A DNA stretch of 16,781 bases from an uncultured Eubacteriales bacterium (GCA_900321915.1 ONXW01000161.1:1-16781), one strand, 5' to 3'; shown: positions 1-7,542, numbered from the stretch's first letter. Program-made: numbers and translations. The notes: generated from the sequence alone by a model not told the origin.

Positions 1-403
1 CCTCCGTAAGCTCCGCGCCGATCAGCACGATGCGCATGTTCCTGTCCCGGTCCAGGCCGTAGCTGGTCCAGGTATCCCCGAACAGCCTGAGGTTTTCCGG
101 GATCTTCTCCAGCGTGTCGGGAAATCCTTCCGCATCGTGGTTCCCCCGCAGAAAGTAGAACCGGATCTCCGGATGCCCTTCTATGGCGGCAACCACAGCA
201 TTCTGCGCGGCCGCGGTAATATTTGCCGAATCAAACAGGTCGCCCGCGATCAGGATATGGCGGACCTCATGCTCCCCCGCATAGTCGATCATCCGGAGAA
301 ATGTCTGCAGGATCTCCTGCCGCCTCTCCTTCGCCTTGTCCGGCGGGAGAAAGGATGTCATCTGGGCGTCCAGGTGAATGTCAGCGCAATGGATTATCTT
401 CAT
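1..403 (-). CDS. SbcD/Mre11-like metallophosphoesterase (DNA repair exonuclease), 3' end outside window
   Basis: Reading the minus strand from the ATG at 403 gives 134 codons, open to the window edge. The protein begins MKIIHCADIHLD, and the two-metal phosphoesterase signatures follow in order: D8 and H10 (ADIHLD), GDLFD at residues 54-58 and GNHD at 87-90. This order and spacing is that of the SbcD/Mre11/YhaO family, manganese-dependent nucleases that usually pair with an SbcC/YhaN-type ATPase to process DNA ends. The partner would be expected just beyond the window, which cannot be seen. The start is chosen because the first metal motif begins at residue 7 and an AGAGAG-like ribosome binding site lies about 10 bases upstream. 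The gene sits behind a strong terminator and is probably unrelated to the polysaccharide locus. Family is sure; exact subfamily is not. Confidence 0.88.
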   Translation of the reverse strand, partial: MKIIHCADIHLDAQMTSFLPPDKAKERRQEILQTFLRMIDYAGEHEVRHILIAGDLFDSANITAAAQNAVVAAIEGHPEIRFYFLRGNHDAEGFPDTLEKIPENLRLFGDTWTSYGLDRDRNMRIVLIGAELTE

Positions 404-453
404 TACCGGTTATCTCTCTTTCATTCCATTCAAGTCCCACTGAGATAAACAAC

Positions 454-484
454 AAAAGACCTCCCCAGCAGTGGGAGGCCTTTT
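454..484 (-). terminator. Rho-independent terminator hairpin upstream of the SbcD-like gene
   Basis: An inverted repeat pairs 454-458 with 480-484 and 460-465 with 473-478 (CCTCCC with GGGAGG). There is one A/C mismatch in the stem, and the loop is 466-472. Read on the minus strand the stem ends in TCTTTT followed by GTTGTTT, a usable U tract. The hairpin is nearly symmetrical, so it could also stop plus-strand transcripts. It would end transcription arriving from the lipoprotein gene or from a promoter inside the gap. Confidence 0.75.
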
Positions 485-498
485 GAAAAAAGGGAGGA

Positions 499-519
499 GA
501 GCTGAACTACTATCAGCTC
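499..519 (-). repeat. Perfect 7-bp inverted repeat (small hairpin)
   Basis: GAGCTGA at 499-505 is the exact reverse complement of TCAGCTC at 513-519, with a 7-base loop at 506-512. On the minus strand it is followed by a C-rich segment and an oligo-T run (485-498), just ahead of the main terminator. It looks like an RNA structural element of the same short transcript. Confidence 0.5.
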
Positions 520-566
520 GGTATTATGAAAAAAATCTTGTAAGCTGTATCCTTGCTACATCTCAA

Positions 567-572
567 AGTATA
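567..572 (-). promoter_or_regulatory. Possible -10 box (TATACT) in the gap between lipoprotein and SbcD-like genes
   Basis: The minus strand reads TATACT here, five of six matches to the consensus. No good -35 hexamer lies 16-18 bases upstream (the best is ATGATT at 17). A set of 11-bp direct repeats begins 28 bases further upstream, which would fit an activator-dependent promoter. No transcription data are available, so this is a low-confidence call. Confidence 0.3.
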
Positions 573-600
573 AAGGGGAGTCATGAAGGAATCATGTTAT

Positions 601-646
601 TTTTGTAAAAGGATTTTGAAAAGATTTTGAACAAACTTTGAACAAA
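601..646 (-). repeat. 11-bp direct repeats, possible response-regulator binding site
   Basis: On the minus strand TTTGTTCAAAG (646-636), TTTGTTCAAAA (635-625) and TCTTTTCAAAA (624-614) follow each other with an exact 11-bp period, then a looser copy ends in TTTTACAAAA (down to 601). Direct repeats with an 11-bp period are the usual binding pattern of OmpR/PhoB-family response regulators (established knowledge). They lie upstream of the TATACT box at 567-572. The regulator itself is not in the window. Confidence 0.45.
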
Positions 647-694
647 CGCCTTCTCTCCCCGGTCCTCCCTCAGGCACGGATACGCCCTTGATTC

Positions 695-1282
695 TTATTC
701 TTCTTCCTCCCCGGTATCCTCTTCTGCGTCCTCGCCGTCATCCGGCTGATTCTCCATATATGCCAGCGCCTCCGACGTGTTCGGGAGCTTGAAATCCGTC
801 CCGGCCTCGTAGGTGACGTCCATGAACCATGTGTCCGGATCCTCTTTTGTGCTCTCCGGGATAATACCCACAGACAGCCCGTATTCCTTCCACAGCCCGC
901 CGTAGGAGTCTGTGCCGGCGCGCTCAATGGAAAAATCCTGGGAAGCTACGATATCATTGAATTCCTTGACCAGGTCCTCCGCGTAGCGGTCCAGCTCCTC
1001 CTCCGGGAAATCATCAGCCACCACCCAGAGAAGCTGGAGCTTCTTCTCCGTGGGTTCCAGCAGGATGACCAGGTCCTTCGCGTAAGGATAATCCTCCGTA
1101 TTCAGGAACAGCTCTTTCGCGTCGTCGCTTACCTGCTGCCACTCTATCTCTACATCTTTCTTTTCTTCAAAATCAGGGTTCGCCGCCAGCGTATATTCAT
1201 CCGGATTAACGATAGTACTCTTGGTGCAGCCGCCAAACAGCAGTGCTCCCGCACATAAGCCCAGCAGCAGTAACTTCTTCAT
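695..1282 (-). CDS. Small acidic lipoprotein of unknown function
   Basis: 195 residues. The N-terminus is a lipoprotein signal peptide: MKK, a hydrophobic stretch, then the lipobox LFGGC with the lipidated cysteine at residue 19. The mature part (about 177 residues) is soluble and acidic, and ends in a tail made almost only of Asp and Glu (DAEEDTGEEEE). It should be anchored on the outer face of the membrane. No family is recognised. The start is supported by a GGAGGG ribosome binding site about 9 bases before the ATG at 1282. The gene lies 111 bp downstream of the carboxypeptidase gene and has its own TATAAT box, so it probably forms its own transcription unit, although read-through from dacA is possible because no clear terminator separates them. 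Transcription probably ends at the 454-484 hairpin. A role in wall metabolism is only suggested by the neighbour. Confidence 0.85.
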   Translation of the reverse strand: MKKLLLLGLCAGALLFGGCTKSTIVNPDEYTLAANPDFEEKKDVEIEWQQVSDDAKELFLNTEDYPYAKDLVILLEPTEKKLQLLWVVADDFPEEELDRYAEDLVKEFNDIVASQDFSIERAGTDSYGGLWKEYGLSVGIIPESTKEDPDTWFMDVTYEAGTDFKLPNTSEALAYMENQPDDGEDAEEDTGEEEE

Positions 1283-1318
1283 CAGATCTTATCCCTCCAT
1301 AGCTTCGTAAGTGTTCGT

Positions 1319-1324
1319 ATTATA
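1319..1324 (-). promoter_or_regulatory. Likely -10 box of the lipoprotein gene promoter
   Basis: The minus strand has a perfect TATAAT, 36 bases before the lipoprotein ATG. The -35 region is weak (TGTATT at a 17-base spacing, or TTACTG at 21). A 12-bp palindrome AATATTAATATT at 1371-1382 lies upstream, just after the carboxypeptidase stop codon; it may be a binding site or only an AT-rich patch. Confidence 0.5.
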
Positions 1325-1393
1325 CTCTATAGGGACAGGGAAATACAGTAACTTTCGGAAACCTTCAAGAAATATTAATATTCTCCGGGCTCT

Positions 1394-3196
1394 TTACCCC
1401 TTTCCCGGTTTCCTCCGGGATCTCGGTTTTTTCGGCATTTCCTCCGGCGCCGGCTCCTCTGCCGCGGCAGGCGGGTTCACTTTCGGGAATTCCGCCGTAT
1501 CGGCCCCGTCCAGATCCTCCACATTTTCCGGAAGGAGATTGACCGCATCGGCCGCCGCCACTTCCGCCAGCACCTCTTCCTCCGCCTTCCGGGCTTCCGC
1601 TGCCTCGCCCCAGCGGGCGTCCACCATGGAAGCAAATTCTTCTTCCGTCACGCCGAGTTCCTTCAGGCGCTTCTTGCGGCGTTCCCGCCGGCCTTCCAGC
1701 TCTTTCTCCGCTTTTCTCGCCCTGAGCCCGGAGGATACCGTGAAGTAGAGCACCACAAGGCAGAGCGCCAGACCGCCCACCAGGCCGTAGAGAAGGTTTC
1801 TCGGAAGCCGGTCCGCCTGCTCGGCCACATCCCGGATAAAATACCGGACGGTCCTTCCGACCGCATGCATCCCCTCTTCCACAATGCCGATCAGCTCCGA
1901 CGCCTTTCCGGAAATCCCGCCGCCGTTTTCAGCCGTCTCCTCCACTGTGGGAGGCACGGTCGTCTCCGTCTCTTCCGGAGCCGTCGCCGCGATGGCTTTC
2001 GACTCGCTGTTTACGAACACGCCGCCGATGGTGCGGTCATCATAGGCATACCGCAGGTAGGCCGCCGTTCCCACGGAAGCCCCCTCCGGCATATCGCTGC
2101 CGGTAAGCACAGTCCGCTCCGCGTCGGAGAATTCCGCATCGACGGGCAGGGTTATCACCGCATTCTCATCGATGGAGAGATCGGACGGCTCGTACAGCTC
2201 TCCGCCCAGATCCACGGGCGCGTTCCCGGAGAGCATTTCCTTCTCATTCTCCGCAATGCGGACATTTTTAAACTGGTTAAACCCGAAATTCAGCAGGGCA
2301 ATGGTATCGCTGTAGTGCGTTCTGGCCGTGCTCTTCATCGTCACGGCGATCAGCCGCCTGTCCTCCTTCACCGCGTAGGTCACCAGGGTCTGCCCCGCAA
2401 TGGAGGTATATCCCGTCTTTCCCGCCACGGCGTAGGGGTAGAACTCGGGGCTGGTCTCATCCTCGGTGATCAGGAGCTTATGCTCCATCTTGACCGTCGG
2501 CCCGTTGGGATAGTTTTTGGTGGGGCCGATCTTGTGGCTGGTGGTTGAGCCGATCTCAAGAAGCTTTTCATTGCTGTAGGCCGCTTTGCCGATCAGCGCC
2601 ATATCGTAGGCGGACGTGAGCTGCGTCTCATCGTTGAGTCCGGAAGGGTTGGCAAAATGGCTGTCTTCGCAGCCCAGCTCTTTTGCCTTCCGGTTCATCA
2701 TGTCTACGAAGCCTTCCCGGCTTCCGGCCACGTGCTCCGCCAGCGCATTGGCGGACTGGTTGGACGAAGCCAGAAGCAGCAGGTAAAGGGCGTCCTCCAC
2801 CGACAGCTCATCCCCCTCATCCAGGGAGTATTTGTTTCCGCTGCCGCCCTCCACGTTGTAGACGGCATCGTGGGAATAGACCACGCGCTCGTCGAGGGAA
2901 GCATTTTCCAGGACCACCAGGGCCGTCAGAAGCTTCGTGATGCTGGCCGGCGCCTCCTGCATGTGGATTCTCTGCCCGTAGAGGACAGCGCCGGAATCCA
3001 GGTCCATGACGATTCCGGACTCGGAAAGCACACCGGTATCATAAGGCCATACCGGCCGCGCAAGCGTCACTGCAATAACCTCCCCGGCCCGGGGCATGAT
3101 TGCCCCGTAGGAAGCCATGGCAGGCGTAACTGCCAGCACCGCCGCGCCGATCAGGGCGCAGGCTGATGCCGGCCATCTATATTTAAAAAACTGCAT
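1394..3196 (-). CDS. D-alanyl-D-alanine carboxypeptidase (DacA/PBP5 type, peptidase S11) with long cytoplasmic tail
   Basis: 600 residues. A signal peptide (about 1-29) is followed by the S11 domain with all three penicillin-binding motifs: SITK at 85-88 (nucleophile S85), SSN at 144-146 and KTG at 260-262. After a PBP5-like C-terminal domain (about 310-400) and a linker comes a membrane helix at about 468-489. Then come roughly 110 charged residues: a basic and acidic helical stretch, an Ala/Glu-rich part and a Pro-rich end finishing in KPRSRRKPGKG. The enzyme should remove the terminal D-Ala from wall pentapeptides outside the cell. The family is usually about 380-450 residues, so the tail is an extension that should face the cytoplasm. 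The ATG at 3196 lies 2 bp after the stop of the glycosyltransferase, and the AGGAGAG ribosome binding site lies inside that gene, so translation is probably coupled. Function is sure; the role of the tail is unknown. Confidence 0.95.
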   Translation of the reverse strand: MQFFKYRWPASACALIGAAVLAVTPAMASYGAIMPRAGEVIAVTLARPVWPYDTGVLSESGIVMDLDSGAVLYGQRIHMQEAPASITKLLTALVVLENASLDERVVYSHDAVYNVEGGSGNKYSLDEGDELSVEDALYLLLLASSNQSANALAEHVAGSREGFVDMMNRKAKELGCEDSHFANPSGLNDETQLTSAYDMALIGKAAYSNEKLLEIGSTTSHKIGPTKNYPNGPTVKMEHKLLITEDETSPEFYPYAVAGKTGYTSIAGQTLVTYAVKEDRRLIAVTMKSTARTHYSDTIALLNFGFNQFKNVRIAENEKEMLSGNAPVDLGGELYEPSDLSIDENAVITLPVDAEFSDAERTVLTGSDMPEGASVGTAAYLRYAYDDRTIGGVFVNSESKAIAATAPEETETTVPPTVEETAENGGGISGKASELIGIVEEGMHAVGRTVRYFIRDVAEQADRLPRNLLYGLVGGLALCLVVLYFTVSSGLRARKAEKELEGRRERRKKRLKELGVTEEEFASMVDARWGEAAEARKAEEEVLAEVAAADAVNLLPENVEDLDGADTAEFPKVNPPAAAEEPAPEEMPKKPRSRRKPGKG

Positions 3197-3198
3197 TA

Positions 3199-4173
3199 TT
3201 ATTCTCTCTCCTGTGTCGCGCAGGCCCCTTCCTGTCCCTGCATATTCACGGTTTCGCGAACGATGTAGATGGGCCTGTCCTTCAGTTCCGTGAAGAGAAT
3301 CGCGATATATTCACCGATTATCCCCACCACAACAAAAAGCATGGCAAACATGAAGCAGAGGGCCACGACGATGGTGGCGTATCCGCTCGGTGTGCCGCCC
3401 GCAACACGGCTCCAGATCGTGTAGATCATCAGCAGGAGCCCGAGAAATCCCACAAAAAGTCCCGAATAGACGCCGAGCTTTAACGGCAGATCCGAGAAAC
3501 AGAGAATCGTATTGATGGAAAAACGGAACAGCTTCCGGATGCTGTATTTGCTCTCTCCCGCAACCCGCGGTTTTGCCGCGTAGGTGATTACGGTTTTCCG
3601 GAAACCGATATTCTGGACGTAGCCCCGCAGAAACCGGACTTTTTCCCGGTAATTCGTGCGCAGAACTTCCGCCGCGTTTTCCGATACCGCAAAGAAATCG
3701 GAGGCATTTTCCAGAAGCTCCAGCTCGGATATGCGGTTGATCAGCCGGTAAAACGCGGCACTGGTAATGTTTTTGACAAGGCCCGCGGAATGGTTTTCCG
3801 TGCGGACCATGCTGATAACCTCGAAGCCTTCCTCAAAGCGGGCGACGATATCACGGGCGAGCTCCGGGGGGTGCTGCAGGTCAGCGTCCATGCAGACAAT
3901 CCCGTCCCCGCGGCTGTAGTCAATGCCCGCGATCATCGCTGCTTCATGGCCGAAATTCCTGGAAAATTCAATCACACGGACTTTGGGGTTCCGTGCGGAA
4001 AACTGCCGGAGAATCCTGTCGGAACCGTCCGCGGAGCCGTCGTTTACAAAGACCAGCTCATAATCCCAGGGCAGGTCTGCGAATACCGGTTCTGCAGTTT
4101 TATAGAATTCTTCCAGCGCGGCTTCCTCGTTGTACACGGAAACCACCACCGACAGTGTCTTTGTCTTTTCCAT
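3199..4173 (-). CDS. GtrB/DPM1-like family 2 glycosyltransferase with two C-terminal membrane helices
   Basis: 324 residues from the ATG at 4173. The reading frame stays open upstream, but that extension lies inside licD and is low-complexity. The ATG gives the canonical start LSVVVSVYNEE and lies 1 bp after the LicD stop codon. GT-A motifs are present: NDGSADGS at 44-51 and the metal-binding DAD at 96-98 (MDADLQHPPE). Two membrane helices (about 233-254 and 266-293) and the RPIYIVRE segment near 300 match the GtrB/YkoT/CsbB group. These enzymes move a sugar from a nucleotide donor to undecaprenyl phosphate at the inner face of the membrane. The product would be flipped and used outside by GT-C enzymes, two candidates for which are encoded in the neighbouring operon. 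Which sugar is loaded cannot be read from the sequence; glucose, a hexosamine or the dideoxysugar are all possible. Confidence 0.9.
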   Translation of the reverse strand: MEKTKTLSVVVSVYNEEAALEEFYKTAEPVFADLPWDYELVFVNDGSADGSDRILRQFSARNPKVRVIEFSRNFGHEAAMIAGIDYSRGDGIVCMDADLQHPPELARDIVARFEEGFEVISMVRTENHSAGLVKNITSAAFYRLINRISELELLENASDFFAVSENAAEVLRTNYREKVRFLRGYVQNIGFRKTVITYAAKPRVAGESKYSIRKLFRFSINTILCFSDLPLKLGVYSGLFVGFLGLLLMIYTIWSRVAGGTPSGYATIVVALCFMFAMLFVVVGIIGEYIAILFTELKDRPIYIVRETVNMQGQEGACATQERE

Positions 4174-4174
4174 C

Positions 4175-5023
4175 TCAGGCTTCTTCTGTCCAGAATGTAA
4201 AATCCGAATGCTCCGGAACCCGCTTTTCCTGCGGCGGGAGCTGCATATAGTCCCCGTAGAGCTGGCGCAGCATCTCGTCGTAGGCAGCCGGGGCCATGAG
4301 GAAGGTGTCCTCAAAAGGAATGTCTATCACATCCTCCAGCCAGCGGCTTTCCAGGGTGACATACATCCAGTCCGGCGCATAGTTTGTATAATACATGTGT
4401 TTTGTTTTCTTTTTGCGGTCTTTCATCGCCAGCCTCCGCTGAAGGCGGAAAATGGCCGGCATCGGGATAAGCTTCCCGGCTCCCGCGAGCACATGCACGC
4501 GGAGTTTGTCCGCGGGACTGTATTTTTCGTAATCCAGTTCCCGGCGGTGTCCCATGGCGAGCCCGTAAACCGCTTTCTGCAGAAAACGCGCGGTCCGGTC
4601 GCCGTTCTTGCTGTCAGGTATCCGATCGATCACGAATATGTCAATCCACAGGTGGTTGAGACGTTCCCCGTAATAATCCGTGTCCTCGTTCTCCGAATAC
4701 CTTTTGCTTTTCTCGTATATTATTCTGGCGGTAAAGTCATAGAAAACCTTCCCCTTCCGGATATCCTCCGGCCGAAGAAGGGTAATGCCCTCCGGAAGCT
4801 CCCGTCTCGCCACCTTTGAAAACTTCTCATAGTTGGGGCGTGTCATGGCGATGTCCACATCGTCATCCCAGGGGATAAAGCCGTGATGGCGCACGGCCCC
4901 CAGGAGCGTGCCGGAATCGAGAATGTATTTCAGTCCGTATTTCCGGCAGATCCTGTCGATTTCCTTGAGCATGAAGAGGTTCGCGCGGTGTACCTCAGTC
5001 AGGTCAAATGCTGTATTGCCCAT
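4175..5023 (-). CDS. LicD-family phosphotransferase
   Basis: 282 residues from the ATG at 5023. The frame is open 19 codons further upstream, but the CGGAGG site 5 bases before this ATG and the fit to the family decide the start. The LicD signature is complete: an N-terminal helix, then [19 protein letters not shown] with the metal-binding DDDVD at 53-57, on a nucleotidyltransferase fold. LicD proteins transfer phosphocholine, or in other clusters other phospho-groups, from a nucleotide donor to cell-surface glycans such as teichoic acids. No choline kinase (LicA), transporter (LicB) or cytidylyltransferase (LicC) is present in the window, so choline as substrate is not supported. It is 34 bp downstream of rfbH and 1 bp upstream of the glycosyltransferase, so it is part of the same operon. 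Family certain, substrate unknown. Confidence 0.92.
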   Translation of the reverse strand: MGNTAFDLTEVHRANLFMLKEIDRICRKYGLKYILDSGTLLGAVRHHGFIPWDDDVDIAMTRPNYEKFSKVARRELPEGITLLRPEDIRKGKVFYDFTARIIYEKSKRYSENEDTDYYGERLNHLWIDIFVIDRIPDSKNGDRTARFLQKAVYGLAMGHRRELDYEKYSPADKLRVHVLAGAGKLIPMPAIFRLQRRLAMKDRKKKTKHMYYTNYAPDWMYVTLESRWLEDVIDIPFEDTFLMAPAAYDEMLRQLYGDYMQLPPQEKRVPEHSDFTFWTEEA

Positions 5024-5057
5024 CGCTTCCTCCGTTCTTCCGTGCGGCCGGGCAGGT

Positions 5058-6395
5058 TCAGACTGCCGCGGCTTCCGCAAGTATCTGCGCCATATACTCC
5101 GTCTTTTCGTCTGTCATTCCCGGATATACGCCGACCCAGAAGGTATCCCGCATGATCCGGTCAGTGTTTTCAAGGCTCCCGGCAACCCGGTAGCCTTCGC
5201 CCGTATCCCGCATGGCGTCAAAGCAGGGATGCTTGATGAGATTGCCGGCAAACAGCATTCTCGTCTGGATTCCGTGCTCTTCCACATAGCGCACGACCCG
5301 TGTCCGGTCCGTGCCTTCCCGGCAGGTCAGCAGGAATCCGAACCAGTCCGGATCCGCGCCTTCCGCCGGTTCCGGAAGGATGTAATACTGTTCCGCGTTC
5401 CTCTTCCGGAGCTCCTCCAGGAGCCTGCGGTGATTGCGGCGCCTGCGCTCCGCAAAGAGCGGCATCTTCTTCAGCTGCGCGCAGCCGATGGCCGCCTGCA
5501 TGTCCGTCGCTTTCAGGTTGTACCCGAAATGGGAATAGACATACTTGTGGTCGTATCCGGCGGGCAGATCGCCGTATGCGCCGTCAAACCGGTGGCCGCA
5601 GGTATCATCCCTGCCCGGCGGGCACACACAGTCGCGTCCCCAGTCACGGAAGGACCGGACAATGCGGTGCAGCAGCGGATTGTCCGTGTACACCGCGCCT
5701 CCCTCGCCCATGGTCATGTGGTGCGGGGGATAAAAGCTGGAGGTTCCGATATCCCCGATGGTTCCGGTGAATCTCTTCTCCCCGTCCAGCTCGTAGGTGC
5801 TTCCCAGGGCGTCACAGTTGTCCTCCACCAGCCAGAGGCCGTGCTTTTTGCAGAAGGAGGATACGGCGCCGAGGTCAAAGGGATTCCCCAGGGAATGGGC
5901 GATCATGACCGCCTTCGTCTTCTCCGAGTACGCCTTCTCCAGCATCGTAACGTCAATATTGTACTGCGGGATGGTGACATCCACAAAAACCGGCACCGCC
6001 CCGTACTGGATCATCGGGGTAACGGTCGTCGGAAATCCCGCCGCCACCGTGATGACCTCGTCCCCGCGGCGGATCTGCCTCTCCCCCAGCAGGGGCGAAG
6101 TCAGCGCCATAAACGCCAGCAGGTTCGCGGAGGATCCGGAATTGACCAGAGAGGCAAAGCGGACATGGAGATACTCCGCGAGTCCCTTCTCAAACTGTTC
6201 CGTCCACTGTCCGGAGGTCAGCCAGAATTCCAGGGCGCTGTCCACCAGGTTCACCATCTCGTCCGCATCGTAAACCCTGGATGCGTACGGGATCCGGTCT
6301 CCCGGCTCAAATGCCTTCTCTGTATTGTGATATCTATCGCAGTAATCGCGAACACGCGCCAGGATATCCTGCCGCGCAAGTTCTTTCTCAGTCAT
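5058..6395 (-). CDS. rfbH: CDP-4-keto-6-deoxyglucose 3-dehydratase (E1), DegT/DnrJ family
   Basis: 445 residues. Removes the C3 hydroxyl of CDP-4-keto-6-deoxyglucose using PMP and a [2Fe-2S] cluster. Two traits separate this enzyme from ordinary DegT aminotransferases, and both are visible. The PLP-binding lysine is replaced by histidine (H225 in [14 protein letters not shown]). The cluster cysteines C194, C256, C258 and C266 follow the E1 pattern C-x-C-x7-C for the last three. The first spacing is 61 rather than the 57 I recall for the Yersinia enzyme, owing to a short insert after ALGSTY (about 200-210). The ATG at 6395 is preferred over 6419/6416: it overlaps the rfbG end by 8 bases (ATGACTGA), has AAAGG about 9 bases upstream and gives the usual family N-terminus. 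The reaction normally needs a separate reductase (E3), which is absent here. Confidence 0.95.
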   Translation of the reverse strand: MTEKELARQDILARVRDYCDRYHNTEKAFEPGDRIPYASRVYDADEMVNLVDSALEFWLTSGQWTEQFEKGLAEYLHVRFASLVNSGSSANLLAFMALTSPLLGERQIRRGDEVITVAAGFPTTVTPMIQYGAVPVFVDVTIPQYNIDVTMLEKAYSEKTKAVMIAHSLGNPFDLGAVSSFCKKHGLWLVEDNCDALGSTYELDGEKRFTGTIGDIGTSSFYPPHHMTMGEGGAVYTDNPLLHRIVRSFRDWGRDCVCPPGRDDTCGHRFDGAYGDLPAGYDHKYVYSHFGYNLKATDMQAAIGCAQLKKMPLFAERRRRNHRRLLEELRKRNAEQYYILPEPAEGADPDWFGFLLTCREGTDRTRVVRYVEEHGIQTRMLFAGNLIKHPCFDAMRDTGEGYRVAGSLENTDRIMRDTFWVGVYPGMTDEKTEYMAQILAEAAAV

Positions 6396-7497
6396 CAGGT
6401 CTTGCCTTTCTCTCATCATGGTCCTGCTTCGGACGCAGCCCGCAGATCTTCCATATCTGCCGGTCAGTCACGGCGCGCATGTCGGCGCCGTCCCTCCAGG
6501 CCTTGGTCCATTCCACGGTCTTTTCCACCGCGTCCTCTATGTGCAGTCTCGGCTTCCAGCCAAAGGTTCTTTTGATTTTTGAGCAGTCCAGCTTCAGGAA
6601 GTTGGCCTCGTGGGGACCCCGTTTCCGGTTTGTCTTCCACTCCATGCCGTGTCCCCATTCCTCGCAGAACAGCGACGCCAGCCTTCCCGTCTCCGCGCAG
6701 TCGCGGTCATCCGGACCTACGTTGTAGCTGCCCGCCAGCTCCGGCGCCTCCCACTGCTCCATGGCCACCGTCAGGTATACCAGGAGCGGATCCGCCACGT
6801 GCTGGTAGGGCCTGGTGGAATAAGGGTTCCGGAGTATCACCGGCTCCCCCGCCAGGGCAGCGCGGACGCAGTCCGGCACAATGCGGTCCTTAGCGAAATC
6901 GCCGCCGCCGATCACATTGCCCGCGCGGCAGGTGGAAACCGCGCATTTCCGCTCCCCTTCCCCGAAGAAGGAGCGGCGGTAGCTGGCCGTCACAAGCTCC
7001 GAACAGGATTTGCTGTTCGAATAGGGATCAAAACCGTCCAGCCTGTCAGTTTCCCGGTATCCGTACTCCCACTCCCGGTTCAGGTACACCTTGTCCGTGG
7101 TCACATTGACCACCGACCGCACGGAGTCCGTCAGCCGCACACATTCCAGCACGTTGACGGTCCCCATGACATTGGTGCCATAGGTTCCGACCGGGTCCCT
7201 GTAGGACTCCAGGACAATGGGCTGCGCCGCGAGGTGCAGCACAATCTCCGGCCTTGCGCGCCTGAAAGTCTCCGCCAGGCGGGGAAGATCCCTCACGTCC
7301 CCGTAAACCTGGTCCACGGTTTCCTCAAGCCGCAGGATTCGAAATAAACTCGGATCGGTGGGAGGTTCCAGGGCAAACCCTGTCACTTCCGCGCCGAAAA
7401 GTGTAAGCATGCGTGTGAGCCACGCGCCCTTGAAACCGGTATTTCCGGTCACAAGCACTTTTTTTCCTCGATAAAACTCCGGTAAATTCATTTTCAT
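6388..7497 (-). CDS. rfbG: CDP-glucose 4,6-dehydratase
   Basis: 369 residues from the ATG at 7497. A TTG codon at 7506 extends the frame, but the GGAG 9 bases before 7497 favours this start; ATG 7491 is also possible. It is an extended short-chain dehydrogenase/reductase: NAD-binding GNTGFKG at 18-24, TDK at 134-136 and the catalytic YSNSK (Y159, K163). The LHLAAQP and DPYSNSKSCSE segments are typical of RfbG rather than dTDP-glucose dehydratases. It converts CDP-glucose to CDP-4-keto-6-deoxyglucose, the second step of the CDP-3,6-dideoxyhexose route, between rfbF (45 bp upstream) and rfbH (8-base overlap). Length fits the family (about 355-370). High confidence. Confidence 0.95.
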   Translation of the reverse strand: MKMNLPEFYRGKKVLVTGNTGFKGAWLTRMLTLFGAEVTGFALEPPTDPSLFRILRLEETVDQVYGDVRDLPRLAETFRRARPEIVLHLAAQPIVLESYRDPVGTYGTNVMGTVNVLECVRLTDSVRSVVNVTTDKVYLNREWEYGYRETDRLDGFDPYSNSKSCSELVTASYRRSFFGEGERKCAVSTCRAGNVIGGGDFAKDRIVPDCVRAALAGEPVILRNPYSTRPYQHVADPLLVYLTVAMEQWEAPELAGSYNVGPDDRDCAETGRLASLFCEEWGHGMEWKTNRKRGPHEANFLKLDCSKIKRTFGWKPRLHIEDAVEKTVEWTKAWRDGADMRAVTDRQIWKICGLRPKQDHDERKARPDD

Positions 7498-7542
7498 ATT
7501 TCCCAACTCCGGATTTCCGGGAACACGGCCGGGCGTATCCGC

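Larger units (their letters stand above)
450..560 (-). ncRNA. Candidate small RNA or 5' leader between a possible promoter and the terminator
   Basis: If the -10-like box at 567-572 is used, a transcript of about 110 nt would start near 560 and end at the terminator at 454-484. It has no convincing coding sequence. It contains a small hairpin (499-519), then a single-stranded-looking TCCTCCC at 491-497 that complements a Shine-Dalgarno core, an oligo-U run and the terminator stem with a second CCTCCC. The segment is markedly more AT-rich than the genes on either side. It could be a free small RNA or a leader of the SbcD-like gene with the terminator acting as an attenuator. This is inference from layout only; no known RNA family is recognised. 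Confidence 0.25.

Noticed and set aside
1371..1382. Palindrome AATATTAATATT after the carboxypeptidase stop, as a terminator
   Set aside because: It is a perfect palindrome with no loop, few G-C pairs and no following U tract; at most a protein-binding site.
4174..4314. N-terminal extension of the GtrB-like protein (47 residues)
   Set aside because: It overlaps licD in another frame, is Ser/Arg-rich and lacks family similarity; the ATG at 4173 begins exactly at the GT2 domain.
4908..6575. A 555-codon open frame on the plus strand
   Set aside because: It lies opposite rfbH and licD, which have full catalytic motifs; the product is low-complexity and matches nothing recognisable.
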